Source: Arabidopsis thaliana (taxonomy: Eukaryota; Streptophyta; Magnoliopsida; Brassicales; Brassicaceae). From it: a stretch of DNA of 64,000 bases. Positions 11,472 to 25,385 of this stretch are shown in pieces; position 1 is the stretch's first letter, and each line of letters starts with the position of its first letter. The translations under genes and the position numbers were made by a program. Below the pieces are notes generated by a model. The model was not told where the DNA came from. It searched no databases and worked only from the letters and a program-made list of their open reading frames with translations. The stretch covers positions 15,661,443-15,725,442 of the forward strand of contig NC_003071.7 in assembly GCF_000001735.4 (NCBI RefSeq), read 5' to 3'.

Positions 11472-12112
11472 TTTAATTTGTGTAAATTGTAAAATAAGAA
11501 TGGTGGTTTACAAATTGCAAGTTTTGTATGTCTCGGTATTCTTCTATGTTGCACACTCTGATCACATTTGCTTAAAGACTAATAGTAATGAGTTATCCAG
11601 ACTAAACTATATATCTAGTTATGCAAATTCATTATAACAAATTGGATCCTCTAATCTTTAAAAACTTACAACATCTAAAAGTGATCAGATTTGTTATGAC
11701 ATCTATCTATTTATGCATAGTTTATGACATCTATCTTCTACCTTCTAGGATAAATTTTACCGTTTACCAATTCATGTTATAAACTATTCTTTGATGAACA
11801 AATCAAAGTCCGCCTATAATCCTATTTTGTTATTAAAGAAATACTAATAGCAATTAGCTTAGATTTTTATTTTCTGTTTTTTTTTTAACATTTAGCATTT
11901 TTTTTTCCTAAAGCACTTTCATTTTTTACAGAATAAAAAGAATGAAGATATATAAATATCACCGGTATTTTTCATTTCATAAATTATGACTTTATTATTC
12001 TTTAATTAATCGATTAAATATAGCAAGGACATACAATTATATAATTGAAAGAAAAAGGAAACAAAATTACAACAAACCTTTTTTCAAAAAAAAAAAAAGA
12101 ACAACTGTTTAA
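11472..12112. other. intergenic region between RS2Z33 promoter and ABCG2 3' end
   Basis: Very AT-rich, with T runs near 11878-11910 and an A run just left of the ABCG2 stop codon that is likely part of its 3' UTR. I see no open frame with coding character. Confidence 0.5.
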
Positions 12113-14380
12113 TCACTTCCGTTTGTTCTTGCTACCAATCAAGAGAGTGAAATAAAACAAAACCCTAAAGAAAAAACCCCAAGCAACAGTAATCCACAAA
12201 CAATTCCATTTACTAATATCCGTAATCCCTTGCTGTTTCAAAATATCAATCCCCGTCGTCACACAAGTCTCCGCCGTCACATTCGTCCCCAATACACCGC
12301 TCATACTCTTCAACAGATTCACTTTCACATCGTTCGGAAACTCCCCCAACGGCGAATTGTCGAATAACTGAACTCCTCTGGCGAAACATCTCGTCGGATT
12401 TTGAAATTCGTTCTGCAACACTCCTTCGTAAGGGTATTTCACCAAGGAGATGTAATGGAACCAGAGCCAGTAAACAGGAATTCGATCTCGAGAGATGAAG
12501 AATCCGGAGAAGAGGAGGAAGTAAGCGAGGATCGCTACTACGACTGTGAATCCGAGCATTACGTTTGGTATAACGCCGGAGAGGAACGTTACGAAGGAGC
12601 TTCCTGCCCAAAATGAGGCTAGGATTGTGAAGTAGAAGAAGAAGAAACCATTGGCGCCTCCGTCGAGACCAACGGCCCAGAATGTTGTGGCGGCGAAGCT
12701 TGCGGAGAGGACGATTAAGGCCGGGATTGAGATTATGGATTGAGAGAGGACGTAGGAGGATCTCCGGTAAGCGTTGTAAGCTGTTTCTCTCATGAATATG
12801 TAACGTTCTTGTAGAAAGACTGGGATTGCTTCTGCACATGTGTAGAATGTTGTTGACATTGCGAATGCGAAGAATCCTAAACGTTCTTGTGCTCCTTTTG
12901 GGGAATTGTCTAGGTTAGTGAACATTGTAGCTAGGATGATTCCGGTGACCATTACAGCTCCTAGTCTCATTCCGAGGAGTTCTGGTTGTCTTCTTGAGTT
13001 TAATATAGCACGTTTGCCTATTACTATCATTTCAATCCAGAAAGGATTGGCGAATGTTTGGAATGATGGTGTTAGGTTTGATGAGTTGTTGTTCGTTGCT
13101 CCAGAGACGAGTTTCCCTCTTGAGATACTCGCGGTTATCGCTTCTTTGAGAGAAGATACGTTGGTGTTTCTCTTGTTATTGTTGTTGTAGCTTGGTGCTT
13201 GCTTTGCTCGCCATTGCTTGTGGAACTCGACAAGTGGCTTGGTTCCTTCTGTAGAATATTCCAGCTCTCGGATGAGATCGAGAGCGAACTCTGTTTTGTT
13301 CTCGTTTTCAGGAATTGGGTGCTTGAATTCTGAGAAGAACTGAGGGAGATGTGTTGGTGAGCCGCTGTAGACTGTGTTTCCCTTAGAAAGGAAGATTAAC
13401 TGATCTAGAAGACCCATGATTCTGTAACTAGGCTGATGGATTGACATGATAACTATGCTGCCACTTTGTGCGATTCTCTGAAGGACTTTGATAACCATGT
13501 AGGCGCTTGTAGAGTCGAGCCCTGAGGTTGGCTCATCTAGAAAGAGGATGATTGGGTCATGGATTATGTCGTTTCCAATTGATACCCGTCTCCTTTCTCC
13601 TCCAGACACTCCTCTGTGGCCTTCATCACCAATCACGGTTTTTGCAGCGCTCCTTAGGCCTAATTGGTCAATCAGAGCTTGAACCCTTGCTTTCTTCTTC
13701 TTCTTGGAGAGTGAACGAGGGAGCCTGAACTCTGCAGAGAACATTAGAGTTTCCTCCACGGTAAGCATCGGGAAGAGAAGGTCGTCTTGCATCACGTAAG
13801 CCGATATGACTTTCTGCATGCTTGATTCAAGAACTTCTCCGTTTAAGGTAATGGATCCCCTGAGGCTATCTTTTGCGATCCGGTTGGCTAATGCATCGAT
13901 CAGTGTTGATTTACCGGACCCACTTGCTCCAAGAACCGCCATCATCTCCCCTTCGCGGGCTTCACCTGAAATACCATTCAATAGTATCTTAGTGTTCACC
14001 GAGGAATCATTTCCTGACCTTCTGCAGCAAGCGAGGGGATTAAACTTCTTCTGGATCTTCACGCTGTAGGTCAAGTCAGTGAATGAAAGAACAAACGGGG
14101 AAGAAGATATAGAAGAAGCAGGAGCAGAGGCCCATGAATTGAAAGAGGATGCAGCAGAATTGATAGGTGAGGCAATTCCCAGAGCCCGGCTACTTGCACT
14201 TTCATCATTCCTTGCATCCTCCACGTTCATAAGATGCTCGGCGAATGTGACAGAGACTCTAGTCGTGTCGCTTGGACGTCCTTGAGGCTCCACGGACATC
14301 GGGTTTACATAATACATAGGAAGATCATTGTTGCCATCAACCCGTTTGGCCGGAGATGATTTTCCGAGCAAGCCAGACAT
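12113..14380 (-). CDS. ABCG2: ABCG2, half-size ABC transporter (WBC type)
   Basis: A single exon encodes 755 aa in the ABCG order: nucleotide-binding domain first, membrane domain second. Visible motifs are Walker [10 protein letters not shown] (151-159), the signature VSGGERRR (258-265), Walker B IILFLDEP (277-284) with the D-loop SGLD, and the switch histidine His315 in SIHQPS. From about residue 450 there are six hydrophobic spans, ending in a basic tail. The first ~95 residues are Ser-rich and not part of either domain. Half-transporters work as dimers in the plasma membrane. Established knowledge: ABCG2 (At2g37360) acts with ABCG6 and ABCG20 in forming the root and seed-coat suberin barrier, probably exporting suberin precursors. 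The gene is intronless, as are its close relatives. Confidence 0.95.
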   Translation of the reverse strand: MSGLLGKSSPAKRVDGNNDLPMYYVNPMSVEPQGRPSDTTRVSVTFAEHLMNVEDARNDESASSRALGIASPINSAASSFNSWASAPASSISSSPFVLSFTDLTYSVKIQKKFNPLACCRRSGNDSSVNTKILLNGISGEAREGEMMAVLGASGSGKSTLIDALANRIAKDSLRGSITLNGEVLESSMQKVISAYVMQDDLLFPMLTVEETLMFSAEFRLPRSLSKKKKKARVQALIDQLGLRSAAKTVIGDEGHRGVSGGERRRVSIGNDIIHDPIILFLDEPTSGLDSTSAYMVIKVLQRIAQSGSIVIMSIHQPSYRIMGLLDQLIFLSKGNTVYSGSPTHLPQFFSEFKHPIPENENKTEFALDLIRELEYSTEGTKPLVEFHKQWRAKQAPSYNNNNKRNTNVSSLKEAITASISRGKLVSGATNNNSSNLTPSFQTFANPFWIEMIVIGKRAILNSRRQPELLGMRLGAVMVTGIILATMFTNLDNSPKGAQERLGFFAFAMSTTFYTCAEAIPVFLQERYIFMRETAYNAYRRSSYVLSQSIISIPALIVLSASFAATTFWAVGLDGGANGFFFFYFTILASFWAGSSFVTFLSGVIPNVMLGFTVVVAILAYFLLFSGFFISRDRIPVYWLWFHYISLVKYPYEGVLQNEFQNPTRCFARGVQLFDNSPLGEFPNDVKVNLLKSMSGVLGTNVTAETCVTTGIDILKQQGITDISKWNCLWITVAWGFFFRVLFYFTLLIGSKNKRK

Positions 14381-17300
14381 TTTCTATGTATTTTTGTCTT
14401 AATCTTCTCAGGTTATGTGGGTTATATAGCTCATACCCACAAAGAAGACACGAATAGGATATAGGAGGAATGAGAGAAGAGACTACTATAAAGTAAAGAG
14501 ATATTTTTTTATTATAAGAATGAAAGAGATACGAAATGGTCAATATAGTAGGTAATCTCTAAGTATCTAACGATAGCTTCTGGGTTTTGTATGTTTTGAT
14601 GTAATGTACAAACCTAAAAGTAAATGGGTAGGTGAGAGGAAGTTGTACAAAAACCCTTCTCGATTTTTCTTCCTCATTATGTTTATATCTATTTCTTGGG
14701 GCTTAAGGTAGTTTGAAAATTCGCTATTTTCTAGAGTTTTAAGTAACTATTTGGGTTTAGTTACACGGGTCTTAAGGGATTGAAATCATTATAGGCGTAA
14801 TTAGTGTTGCGAATAACGTACGTGCAAAATTAGATTTGACTGTTACTGAGCAGCTAGCTGTCCAAATCGTGCCAAAGCGGCAAACTCGTACCTATCTTAT
14901 TAAAACTAACGTTACAATATTGTCTTATTTTATTTTATTAGTGTAAAACTGTCGTTATCTTTTTTTGTTGACAAATGAAAACATTTCTTTTCGGAGGAAT
15001 GAGGATGGTTGATATTTTTTATTGAGAGATACCACAAAATAACATGTTTTGGATACTTAAGTATCTAGCAAGATTGTTTGACCAAAAAAAAAAAAGTATC
15101 TAGCAAGATTTTTACAAAAAAAAAGTATATCTAGCAAGAGAAAAAGTCACATTATTCGGATGTAATTCAGTACTTGTCCTCCATAATCAATCGAACAAAA
15201 ACAAATTGTTCAGAATCAGTCACATACTTGAGGTGGCAAAATATTTAATTAGCAAACGAGTAAGAAGTGGCAAAGTATTATAAAAGGAAAATATTTGAAT
15301 TAAGCAACAAAAATACAAGTTAAATTTTGATTAAACCAAATATATATCTCTCAAGTATATTACTCACTCATTACTAACTGACTATATCTGAAAAGTTCAT
15401 AAAATTTTACGTATGCCATTTCGATTTCGATTGAAAACATGAGAGCACAACTTAAATTACGAGAGATTATCAAGAAATAAGTAAGCTTATATGTGGAACA
15501 TTATCACATAGGTATCCTGAGCAACATGGGCATATAGTAATCTAAATAGTAATTAGAAAGTCACTGGAACATAAATGTGGACACGACTTCAATAGTATGA
15601 GTGGGTTACACGAAAACCCAAAATTCTCATTAACGTGAAAAAATAGGCATATAATACCCAAAAGAAATGCATTATATAAGACTAACGTGGAGAAGTAGGC
15701 ATATAAAACGTTTGGTATGGCTGTTATATCTGTTTTCCAGAACTTTATACTATACGCTTCAATATATAAGACCTAGATGATTCTATTTACCCATTCTTAC
15801 AAGAGATCACATGATCCACATAAATCTGTATACGTAATACTATTTGTTTGTTTTATGACGCCTGTCCCTTTCAATTTTGTTTAATAGTTAAAATAAATGT
15901 TGAACAAATTCTTATATCTATATAAACAAATGTTATCAAAGAGAACCAGTTCTGGCAGCTAATTTGGTCGAACATGATTGAGGGCCTGTTCCTGTTTGCT
16001 AGAAAATATAATATAAACTTTCGAATATAACTAACGAAAAATATCCAAGAATATCTGTTTTTCGATGATCTCTTCATTGTCCCTTATTATCGAAATTAGT
16101 CGTAGTTAATCTTTGTTTGTAGTCATCAGTGATATAGATTTGATCAAATCATGATCGTTTTGAAATCGTTAGCAATAGTGACAAGTTATAGTGATAACAA
16201 TATATTGCATCGATTGAATTATGCTATAGCAACTGCAAACCAGTTAACAAAGTATTTTGATGGTCGTTGTTGCTAGCGACCGCAAACAAACAAACAAAAA
16301 CTATCATATAATTTTGCATATTACCTTTTGAGCATGCGAATATTACCTTTCAAAATCTAAAAACCTTTATGTATTGCTAGATTAGGATGTATATAAGTCA
16401 ATGCCCAGAAGCTGAAATCACAATTACCGGAAAAAGCAAAACATGTAGCAAACACTTTATAACTTATTCACATAGAGCGCTTGCAAGAGACCATTCTAAG
16501 CTAAGTGTTTGTGCTTGAGTCTTAGAAAACTGAATTTCATATCGTCATTGTCACGTACAAGGAACTTACAAGCTATAAGCAAACATTTTTAATTTCTTTC
16601 TATGTTATTATATCTTCAATCTTTTAAATGTCTTCTCTCGAAATTTTAGTTTTCAAGTGGTACAACAATACTCTATCATCTAACTTTCCAGTTGCTACCA
16701 GTTGACGAACTATGAATTGAGCAAACATATAGCAAGTTAACTAGCATCAGAGACGTCCAAACTATGAATTGCTTAAGGCTGCTACGGCTAGAATTGACCA
16801 ACACTATTCTATATATATATATATATATTTTGTTGCCTCCAACATCAATCTATGCATACAAAAATATGTTCTGGTAAGACTTATAATTGTTTGCTATAAT
16901 TTTGACCAGACTTTGTAAGTGTGTTTATTATGATTAAAGAAGACTTGGTAAAAATATAAGTCTGATATGGCTTACGTAATTGTGCTATGATCACGACATA
17001 CTTACTTAAAAATCTCTATGACTACGACAGACTAACATCAAACCATGCATGGGAGAGTTATAAGTTATAACATTGTTTTACTATTAGTTACACAAAAATA
17101 GTCAAATAGCAACATATTTTTCAGCACGGGATATGTGACTATTCGTGAATAACATACAAATATTGGCCGCAAACTACATCTGTGACTGTAACCATGACAA
17201 CAAAAACCGGCTGGTAAATTTGGCCCATTCAATCACGAACTACAAACTCGTGGCCATGGTCACTATATCATCAATATGTGAATTTTGCTGCAAAAATAAT

Positions 17301-17830
17301 TGAATTCTTTTTTTTCTAACTAAATGTTATTTGAGGAGAAAAAAAAGATTGATGGGCTATTAATTTTATCTATTTTCAAAATTTTATTATATGAGATAAC
17401 GTTTTATATTGACATCAAATTATGTAAGGAAATTCTATCCTATCTTAAAAAGATATTACTTTTTGAAAGAATAAAATCTAGTTTTGATAAGACACAACTG
17501 GCGTAAATAAATGCAAAATAACTAACTGGATTATAATAATTTGGTAATCCAATTATTAAACAAGTCCAAATTGCAAAACCTAAAAAAACAAAAAAAAAAG
17601 ACACGTAGGAAAATGTTGAAAAGAACACGCTGCGTCTGACTTGGTCTCCAATCTCTCGCATTGTTGCACTCTGTTTTTGTTTGGTCTCTCTCCATGCGAT
17701 CTTATTCTTCTCCAACCAGTAATATCGTTTGAAACCTGAACAAGACCCTAATTTTAGCCTAATTCAAAACTCAAAATCCGATCATCGAGAGACCTTGTGA
17801 AATTTTGGAGAAGAAGAAAGAATCTCGGCG
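14381..17830. other. long AT-rich spacer, promoter side of ABCG2
   Basis: The part nearest 14380 should hold the ABCG2 promoter and leader. I see no gene. The stretch includes a triplicated short repeat (15061-15140) and a TA microsatellite near 16810-16828. The final ~150 bases before 17831 are the leader of the next gene. Short open frames at 15871-16077, 17324-17506 and 17440-17715 have no coding character. Confidence 0.5.
15061..15140. repeat. three imperfect tandem copies of GTATCTAGCAAGA
   Basis: GTATCTAGCAAGA appears at 15061-15073 and 15096-15108, and a third copy with a two-base insertion (GTATATCTAGCAAGA) ends near 15139. The copies are separated by A-rich spacers of about 15-22 bp. 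This is a local tandem expansion in non-coding DNA. Confidence 0.75.
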
Positions 17831-20800
17831 ATGTCGTGGTTGAGATCGGCGGTGAACAAAGCAGTTGAAGTCGGCGGGAAGAACAATATCACCCGCACCG
17901 TTCGCAATTACGCTGATTCCGTCGTCCTTACCGCCGGCAATGCCGTTTCCGAAGGCGCCAAACTCATCCAGGATCGCATCGTACGTTATAATCTCTCCTC
18001 TTCTTATCTAAGATTGCGATTCTAATCGCCGATGTGTGTGTTTAAAATGTAGGGATCGAGGAATGTGAAGAGCTTTAGTCTCGCGGTGAAGAGATTAGAA
18101 GAGGTTTCGGTTTCTTCAAGAGGAAGCGAGAGAGTGCAGTTGTTGAGGAGATGGCTTGTTGCTTTGAGAGAGATTGAGAGGATGTCTTATTCTTGTTTCG
18201 ACAATAACAATCACAAAACCGATGATCATACTCAATCCGAAGATTCTCCTAAAAACTTCAGTACCGTGAGTAAATCCAATCCACATGTCTTTGGTCATGA
18301 TGGTTCAATCATGTTGGCTAATAATTTGAGAAATTGTATAGGTTTATTACGTTGATCCTGGTCTTCCCGGTGAGCCAATGACTTTTCGTGATGTGTTTCT
18401 TCATAGTGAGGCACTTGAAGGGATGGTCTTGTCTATGGTAAGTTAGTGTAAAGACAGATTCTTTGTATAGCTTCTGCTGTTGTGTCAGTATTGCAATGGT
18501 GATAATGGTTAACTGTTTTTTTTTTTGTGAATCAGATTTTGGAAGCACCCAATGAGGAAGAAGTCCAGCTGCTTTTGGAACTATTTGGGTGATGTTTTCA
18601 ATTCCATTGAAAAAAAACTCTGTTTCAGTTACTTTACAAGAACATTTCAACTCAACTGGTTATGGTTAATACATACAGGCTCTGTTTGTCAGGAGAGAAG
18701 GAAGTTCATGAAGCAGTGATTCAAAATGTGCAGGACTTAGCAACTGTGTTTTTGAAATACAAAGATGAAGTTCTGGTAAGGATGTTGCAAAACAAGTGTT
18801 CTGTTTCCTTAACTCTGTTCTTGGCTTGCACTATGTAATGCCTTATTATGTCATTATCTAGGCAAAGCGCGAGGAACTGCTTCAATATGTCCAAGGTGCT
18901 ATTGGAGGGTTAAAATTGAGTGCTGATATTGCAAGGTATACTTGGATGAGAACCCTTTTACAAGATACATAAATGTTCCTGTGTTGAAGCTTTGTTTAGC
19001 GTTTTAAGAATGTTTTAAGTCTTAAGATTTTACTTCTTTTGTTTTGGTTCTCGTTTGTAACTGGATCAGAATAGATATTGAAGCACATACTCTGATGGAG
19101 AAACTAGATAAGACTAAGGTCAAGGTTCTCGAGCATGCTTCAAGTGAAGATGCTTCAAAAACTGCTGCATCAACAGAGGTTATTTTTTCTCTCCTACTTT
19201 ACCACTGCCACATTGTTCACTCCTGTGAGGTTTCTAGGAAAATCTTTATTGCATTGTTTTATTTCCCAAGTATTTTCATGATTTGTCAACACATCCCTGG
19301 ATCAATCCCTATGAGATGTACTGAAAAGCTTGGGTCGTTGCAGGCTCTCCGGGAAATTCTTGAGCAAGTTCGCACTTTTTCAAAGCTAGAAGCACTCTTG
19401 CTTAGGAAAAAATCATTACACAATGGTGATACCCTTCAACGCCACATTGAGAAGGTGAGAAACTAGAGACAATCCAGAACATTCACCATTTTTGTTGGTT
19501 TGTTCTTATTAGCTTCTTTTTTCTCACTATGTGTCTTGCAGGTCGATAAACTGAAAGTTCTATCAGAATCCTTACTCAATTCCACCTCGAAAGCCGAAAA
19601 GCGAATCATGGATCATAGGTGAGAAAATGTAACATAGCAATCTCAAGTTTTATCTACAATCTTTACTACCATAGTTCAGGGCTATCTTTTTCCATATGAC
19701 AAAGCAGAAGCCAAAAAGAAGAAGCTCTAAGCTACCGAGTTTCTAAAACTACTGAAGTTGGTCAGCTGGAGAAGGTTGGTTCAGTACTTTGGACTTGTCT
19801 CTTCATGTTTTTAGTACATCTTCTTATTATGGGCTGAGTAAAAATGTAATATCCAGGATGTAGCTGCAGAATTAAAAAAACTTGAGATTTTGAAGGAAGA
19901 TCTTGAAGCTGAGCTGAAAAGGGTAACTTTGATCACAAGAACTTTATTCAATAGTGATATAGATTTGTAGGTCATATTACAGATTTCAAATGTATTCTTT
20001 GAAGGTCAACACCTCAATAACATCTGCCCGGGCTCGCCTTCGCAATGCTCAAGAAGAAAGAGAGCAGTTTGATAATGCGAGTAACGAAATTCTTATGCAC
20101 CTGAAGTCAAAGGTACTTAAACTACTTGTCCTTCCTCATTGTATTAGCCCATAACAATATATAGTTTGTGATGTTTGGGTGGCATATGTTGCAGGAAGAA
20201 GAGCTGACTCGTTCGATAACTTCATGCCGAGTAGAGGCAGATGTTGTAAATAAGTGGATCAAATTTTTGGAAGATACATGGATTCTCCAGTCTAAATTTT
20301 CTCAACAAAAGGATAACCAAGTTAGGTATGTCTTGCACTTTGCAAAGATCTCAGCAATTATATTGTTTCCCTAATTACTTTGCACTAAATCTGTCTGTTG
20401 CCATTCCTTCCACCATGAATCGATGATGCTCAAGTGGTGAGATGGAGAGATATAGTGACCATTTCATCGACCTGATTGTTCAACTCCTATCTTTCTACAA
20501 GGTACTTCAAAATGTTTATCCCAAAACTAGTGCCAAATATATTATGGTATATCTCATATTCATATTGTCAATATCAAATCAGGAACAATTGGATCCATAT
20601 ATACCGAAAATCCGAGGAGTCGTGGCAAGTTTGGAACCAAGTAAAGGGTAATTATATATATGATCTTGTAAATTTTATTTGACACTAAGTTAGGCTGGTA
20701 GCTCAAGTTGATCTGCTTATGGGGAAATATTAGGTTAGAAGCCGAGAAAATCATAGACAACAAGGATACAAAGCCATTTGAATCTAGAAAACAGCTTGAG

Positions 20801-21490
20801 AAGGAGTATTTGGACCTCGAAGCTAAGGTAAATGGCTTTACGAAATAGACATCTAGATCACTTTTCTCAATGTGCATAGTAAAACAGAACATTCCGAAGC
20901 TTGTGGCACAAGTTACTACTCTGCATGTCCTTTTCCATAGCAGCTCTTCTGATTATTTATTAGCTTTAACAGTTTGTAACAACATTAAGTGTGGTGGATG
21001 CAATGAAAAAGCCATTCTATTCACAAACAGAAGGAATCTCCAGGTAAAGTTACAAAAGCTTTGTAAAAACTATAGTCAAGATCTAACTTTAGTTTTGTTT
21101 TAACCGTACTTGGTGTTCTTTGGATCCAGGAAAGACGATAAAAGAGTGAAAGAACTATTTGAGGTATTGGACAAAACAAAACAAGAGTTTGAGGCTATCG
21201 AACGCCCGCTTCTAGATATTGAGTCTCCTTCTAGAACCTCATCGTCTTCACGCTCACCGTCCTTGAAAATGACTCATGAGACTCCACTTTCCGATACAGT
21301 CCTGAAACTTTCCGGTGGTGATGATTCACCAGACAGTAAAAAAGGGTCTTCAGGGAAGGAAGAAGACCCGGCAAAGAAACAACTCGAGTTGGAACTGGAC
21401 GTCGACGGAGAAGAGTTCTTGGCAGATGAAATCAATGACTGGGAATTCGACGCTCTTGATGAAACTCTGACCTCAAAGACAAGTAGTTGA
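17831..21490 (+). CDS. long coiled-coil protein, 18 exons, function unknown
   Basis: I read 18 exons: 17831-17980, 18053-18265, 18342-18437, 18536-18588, 18679-18775, 18862-18935, 19070-19178, 19344-19454, 19542-19618, 19708-19774, 19857-19922, 20005-20112, 20195-20325, 20435-20501, 20583-20647, 20734-20827, 20973-21043 and 21130-21490. They sum to 2010 nt, 669 aa. The N terminus (MSWLRSAVNKAVEVGG) has a conserved look; the middle is heptad-rich helix with many Lys, Glu and Leu. The C terminus is Ser-rich, then acidic, ending in ELDVDGEEFLADEINDWEF. A splice site AAAAG|GTAAGC starts about 17 nt past the stop, so there is a 3'-UTR intron close enough to the stop to escape nonsense decay. Position suggests At2g37370, described from memory as a centrosomal-protein-like coiled coil. 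I know of no demonstrated function. Confidence 0.88.
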
Positions 21491-24400
21491 CCCAAATTTT
21501 GAAAAGGTAAGCTATATTTAGCTCATACTTAGCTACATGAAGCTTTCAAATTAACATTTTTTTAGGTGATAGACATTGTAGATGTTAATGTGACATTTTA
21601 TTATGTTCGTCTTGTTGTAGGAGATGATGGAAGAAGAGGAGAGTATATCTAATTACTATCTAACTAAACCATAAAAGGACATTGTAAGTTTATTTCTTCT
21701 TTTTTGAACCTAAAATATGAAATATATGGTCCAAGTGTAGATAATATTATAGCCAACCAATAAGTTTTGTATATTACTCTCACCTCTCCCGGCATATTTT
21801 TTGACCTTTTTCCGCCGGAGAGACGATTTATATATTTATGTTTTCATTTTTGTTCCTTATTTTTTTAAGTAGATGATATCAATGCATGATGACGGTAATA
21901 CATGTTTTGCCATGAAATAATTTTCCTAGAAAAAAACTGAGTGGAATATTGTTTATTGTCATATTAAATTCGTTCAAAATTTGAATGGGAAATGCATTCA
22001 CTGTGTTCAGTACATTGAAATGATATAAATGCATTTGTTACCTCACACAAAACAATGCTTTTATTGCTTATTGAACGCACTAACAAAATAGCTTGCACAT
22101 TTCTTTTGTCGTGCCAATGCCAACGGCCACCACTTAGAATTATAAATGTATATAATATACACATCCGAATATTTCTAAAGTACTAAACAAAACTTTTTGA
22201 TTTATGCATGCGTTTAAGTTATAAACAAATGTCAAAAGATTTGCCATTTTCATCAAATATACTTCTATAGTTCTGTACTTGATAAAAAAAAAAAAAAAAA
22301 TTATAACTATATATCTTGTTTGCACTGACACACACCTTGTTTGCTTCAGCTGGATCACAGATCCTTCAAAATGTATTTTTTTTTTAAAAGTCAGACAACT
22401 CATGAGATCCGATTTAAGTTGATTGACATTTTTTGGGTTTGAAACTACAAAAGCTGTCGAATGGTTTTTGTTGTTATCATTTGGTGTCTTGGCTTACTCC
22501 TACCTGAATAGTTCAATTTCCCAACATTTTTAACAATATTTCAAGAGGTTCAAATTCGAATTACGTGGTAGCTGAAGATATGATGAATGCACAAAACAAT
22601 TTCATGTCCACTTGTTCTTAGGAGAAGTAAATAAAACTATAGGAAAAGAAAAAACAGGTAGGTCCATATTTTATGAAGTGTGGTGGTCTTGTGGTGTGCA
22701 TATGTTTTTGACTCAGAGAGGCTTTCCACACTCATTCCATTAACTCAAATTAGTGGGTTCTAAATTAATTAAGGAGTTGTTTACAACTTTTTCATCTAAA
22801 TCTTATTCCCACTTTGGTTATTTGTTTTGTCTTTTCATTCCTATTTTCAATTCTTTACTTATTCAAACCATATATATAAGTTAGAGAAATTTGGATTTTG
22901 GATTGCGTTGTCATTGTCGTTATTTTTTATTTATTCATAGTGTGGGATATTTAAGAAAAAGTTGTGTAGTTGTTATCATCATTCAACATCTTTACCACAC
23001 TATAAATCTAGAATGCTAAAATTATAAAAAAAATCTTGCTGGAAAAGAAGTTGGAAATTATTTTACCAAACAAATAAATGTTATTGGCATTTACTTTGTG
23101 AGGTGTTTCAATGATTGAGAAGAACTAACTCACTCTGCCTTTTTAGGTACTTCGCTGTGTACGAGTACGACGACAGAGTTCCCACTCCAATTCTTTCCAA
23201 TACCAACTAAGACATGATTTGTACGGAGTTACCTACTAAATTGTACAATTAACTAAACCTTCCTTTCTATTACGATGATTTTATGTATATATAATATACG
23301 TTATTAAGTAGCTATTTAAGATTTATGGTTTTAGATTCCAAATATATATAAATTTCAATTATTGATGCGTGTCAACTTCGTGTTCGGAGTATGGACTATG
23401 CTAATCTTCATGTATTTTAATAATTTTACCGGACATTTTAAAAGGAACTACTACTGTAGTACACAATAAGTTTATTCTTTAAAAAGAGTATTTGGTAAGT
23501 AGTCTTTATAAATATAAAGTTGCATGCATGTAACCGATTTGACTAAATTTTCAACCTCTAATAATCTAATGTGTACAAACTGCAAAATATCAAATTTTCT
23601 TTAGCTCATTTGTACGATCTTATTTCTAAGTTCGTTACTCGGTAAAAAGAAATGGCAAGTATATATGTGATTATATTTTAAATAAAGAAAGTGGAAAGCG
23701 AAAAGACTTGAAAAAATAGTATAGGAGTGTGTGGATGAAAGTCACAATCCACTTACCCACAACCTGCAACAATTATTATCCTTTTTGGATTAAAAAGATA
23801 AACTTTTGACAAGAAATTTTTCATTTAAATTTTAGAAATGTTTTTGTGAGATTGTGACTTTTGTCACCTATCGTTTGTGCTCTTTTACCATTCACGTGAC
23901 CGTTGTTATTGTAGCCAATGAGACACGAGGGAAAGGATAAAATCACGATTTTATGTGTTCTAAGCATGGCGCTATGATTTAAAACACTTTCATGATCTTC
24001 TTGAGTAGATTTTTTCGTCTTTGTGCTCAAACTTATTGCTGATCAAACCAGAAACAAACAAAACCAAAATAAAACCGTTAAGAAACAGACTTAGCTCAGA
24101 ATATCAATGATATCGTGTATGTTGTGGTTCTGAGTGATGCTGGTTTTAGGAATTAATACAATTTTATTATGTTCACCGGACAATTGTCATTCACATCTTA
24201 TGTTGTCAAGATCTTGTAGTAATTTAAATCTACATCCACGTACGTTGGACGTAATTCAAATATTTTAGGTTTAGTAATCTTGGATCACGGTGGACAATTC
24301 AGGTTGAAATCTAGACTTTGGAATTAGTGAAGTTTACTAGCAAAATGTGTAACTATTGAAAAACAGTTCAAGCTTGCGAAGGGCAAACATAAGTACGAGG

Positions 24401-25385
24401 AATGGGAACATAATCTACTGGGCACTTCAAAAAAGATCCACAAACGTAACTCATTAGTCGATGTAATTAATTATTTTAATTCATCATTTTATTGCGATAT
24501 TAAATCCAATCTATATAAACCGGAGCTTGTTGTACTAATACAAACAACTTCGAATACAAAATAGAAATCAAAATACAAATAGTGTGTATGTGAGTTAGAC
24601 GACAACACACACAAAGAAAAATGTCATACCCATATGGTTTTAAAATAGCTAAAGCAGCATTTCATGAATTGCCCTTTAATAAATTTTGCACCGCGAGATT
24701 ATTCGACAATATAATTCATCAAACCTAACACATTTTCAGTAGAAATATCTCTGACAGAAATATTATTTCTTGTCCATCAAACTATTAGGCTTTTGTTCAA
24801 GTTTTTTTTTCTTTTTGGGGGCTGAAATTGTTCAGTTATAATGAATGACAAAAAATACCATTCATTTTCTAGTACACACTACTTACTGCTTCCACTATAT
24901 TATAAGCCATCAATCATATGTAGTATCAAAAGAATAACCAATGCAAATTCACACGCTGCATGCGAAACAAAATTTTAGAGTTTAGGTATTTTCTTTAATT
25001 ACTAAAAAAAAGTATCTAACGGTAAACTTTGGAAATCGTAGAAAAAAATTGGTGGCCGTAGACAGAAATCATTTTTTAAAAATAAAGAAATTTATATAAT
25101 TTGGATGTATTACAAATCTTTTCTTGTCTACAAAATTAAAATAAAATAAAAGTAAACTGCAAATAAATTGAAAAAGGTGTAGCAGTAGCCACCTAGGCAA
25201 TTTAATTGAAAATTAACGGAAAAAAAGAAAGAAAAACAACAATAAATAAAAAGAAAGTTCACTTTAAAAGATGCTCTTTCCCTCTTCTCACTTCTCTCAG
25301 TCCCTCCCTAGAAGTAAGTAAACCACAGAGAGAAAATATATACACAGACAGATACATACACACAATTACATACATAGAGAAAGAC
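21491..25385. other. 3.9-kb AT-rich spacer between the coiled-coil gene and MAKR3
   Basis: The first ~200 bases hold the 3' UTR and probable 3'-UTR intron of the preceding gene (acceptor TTGTAG|GAG near 21620). After that I see only AT-rich DNA with an A run at 22268-22284 and no convincing open frame. The last ~200 bases, GA-rich and ending in AAAGAC before the ATG at 25386, are the MAKR3 leader. Confidence 0.5.

Noticed and set aside
12246..12839. 197-codon minus-strand open frame
   Set aside because: It lies wholly inside ABCG2 in another frame and its Arg/Leu-rich translation has no domain; ABCG2 itself is unmistakable.
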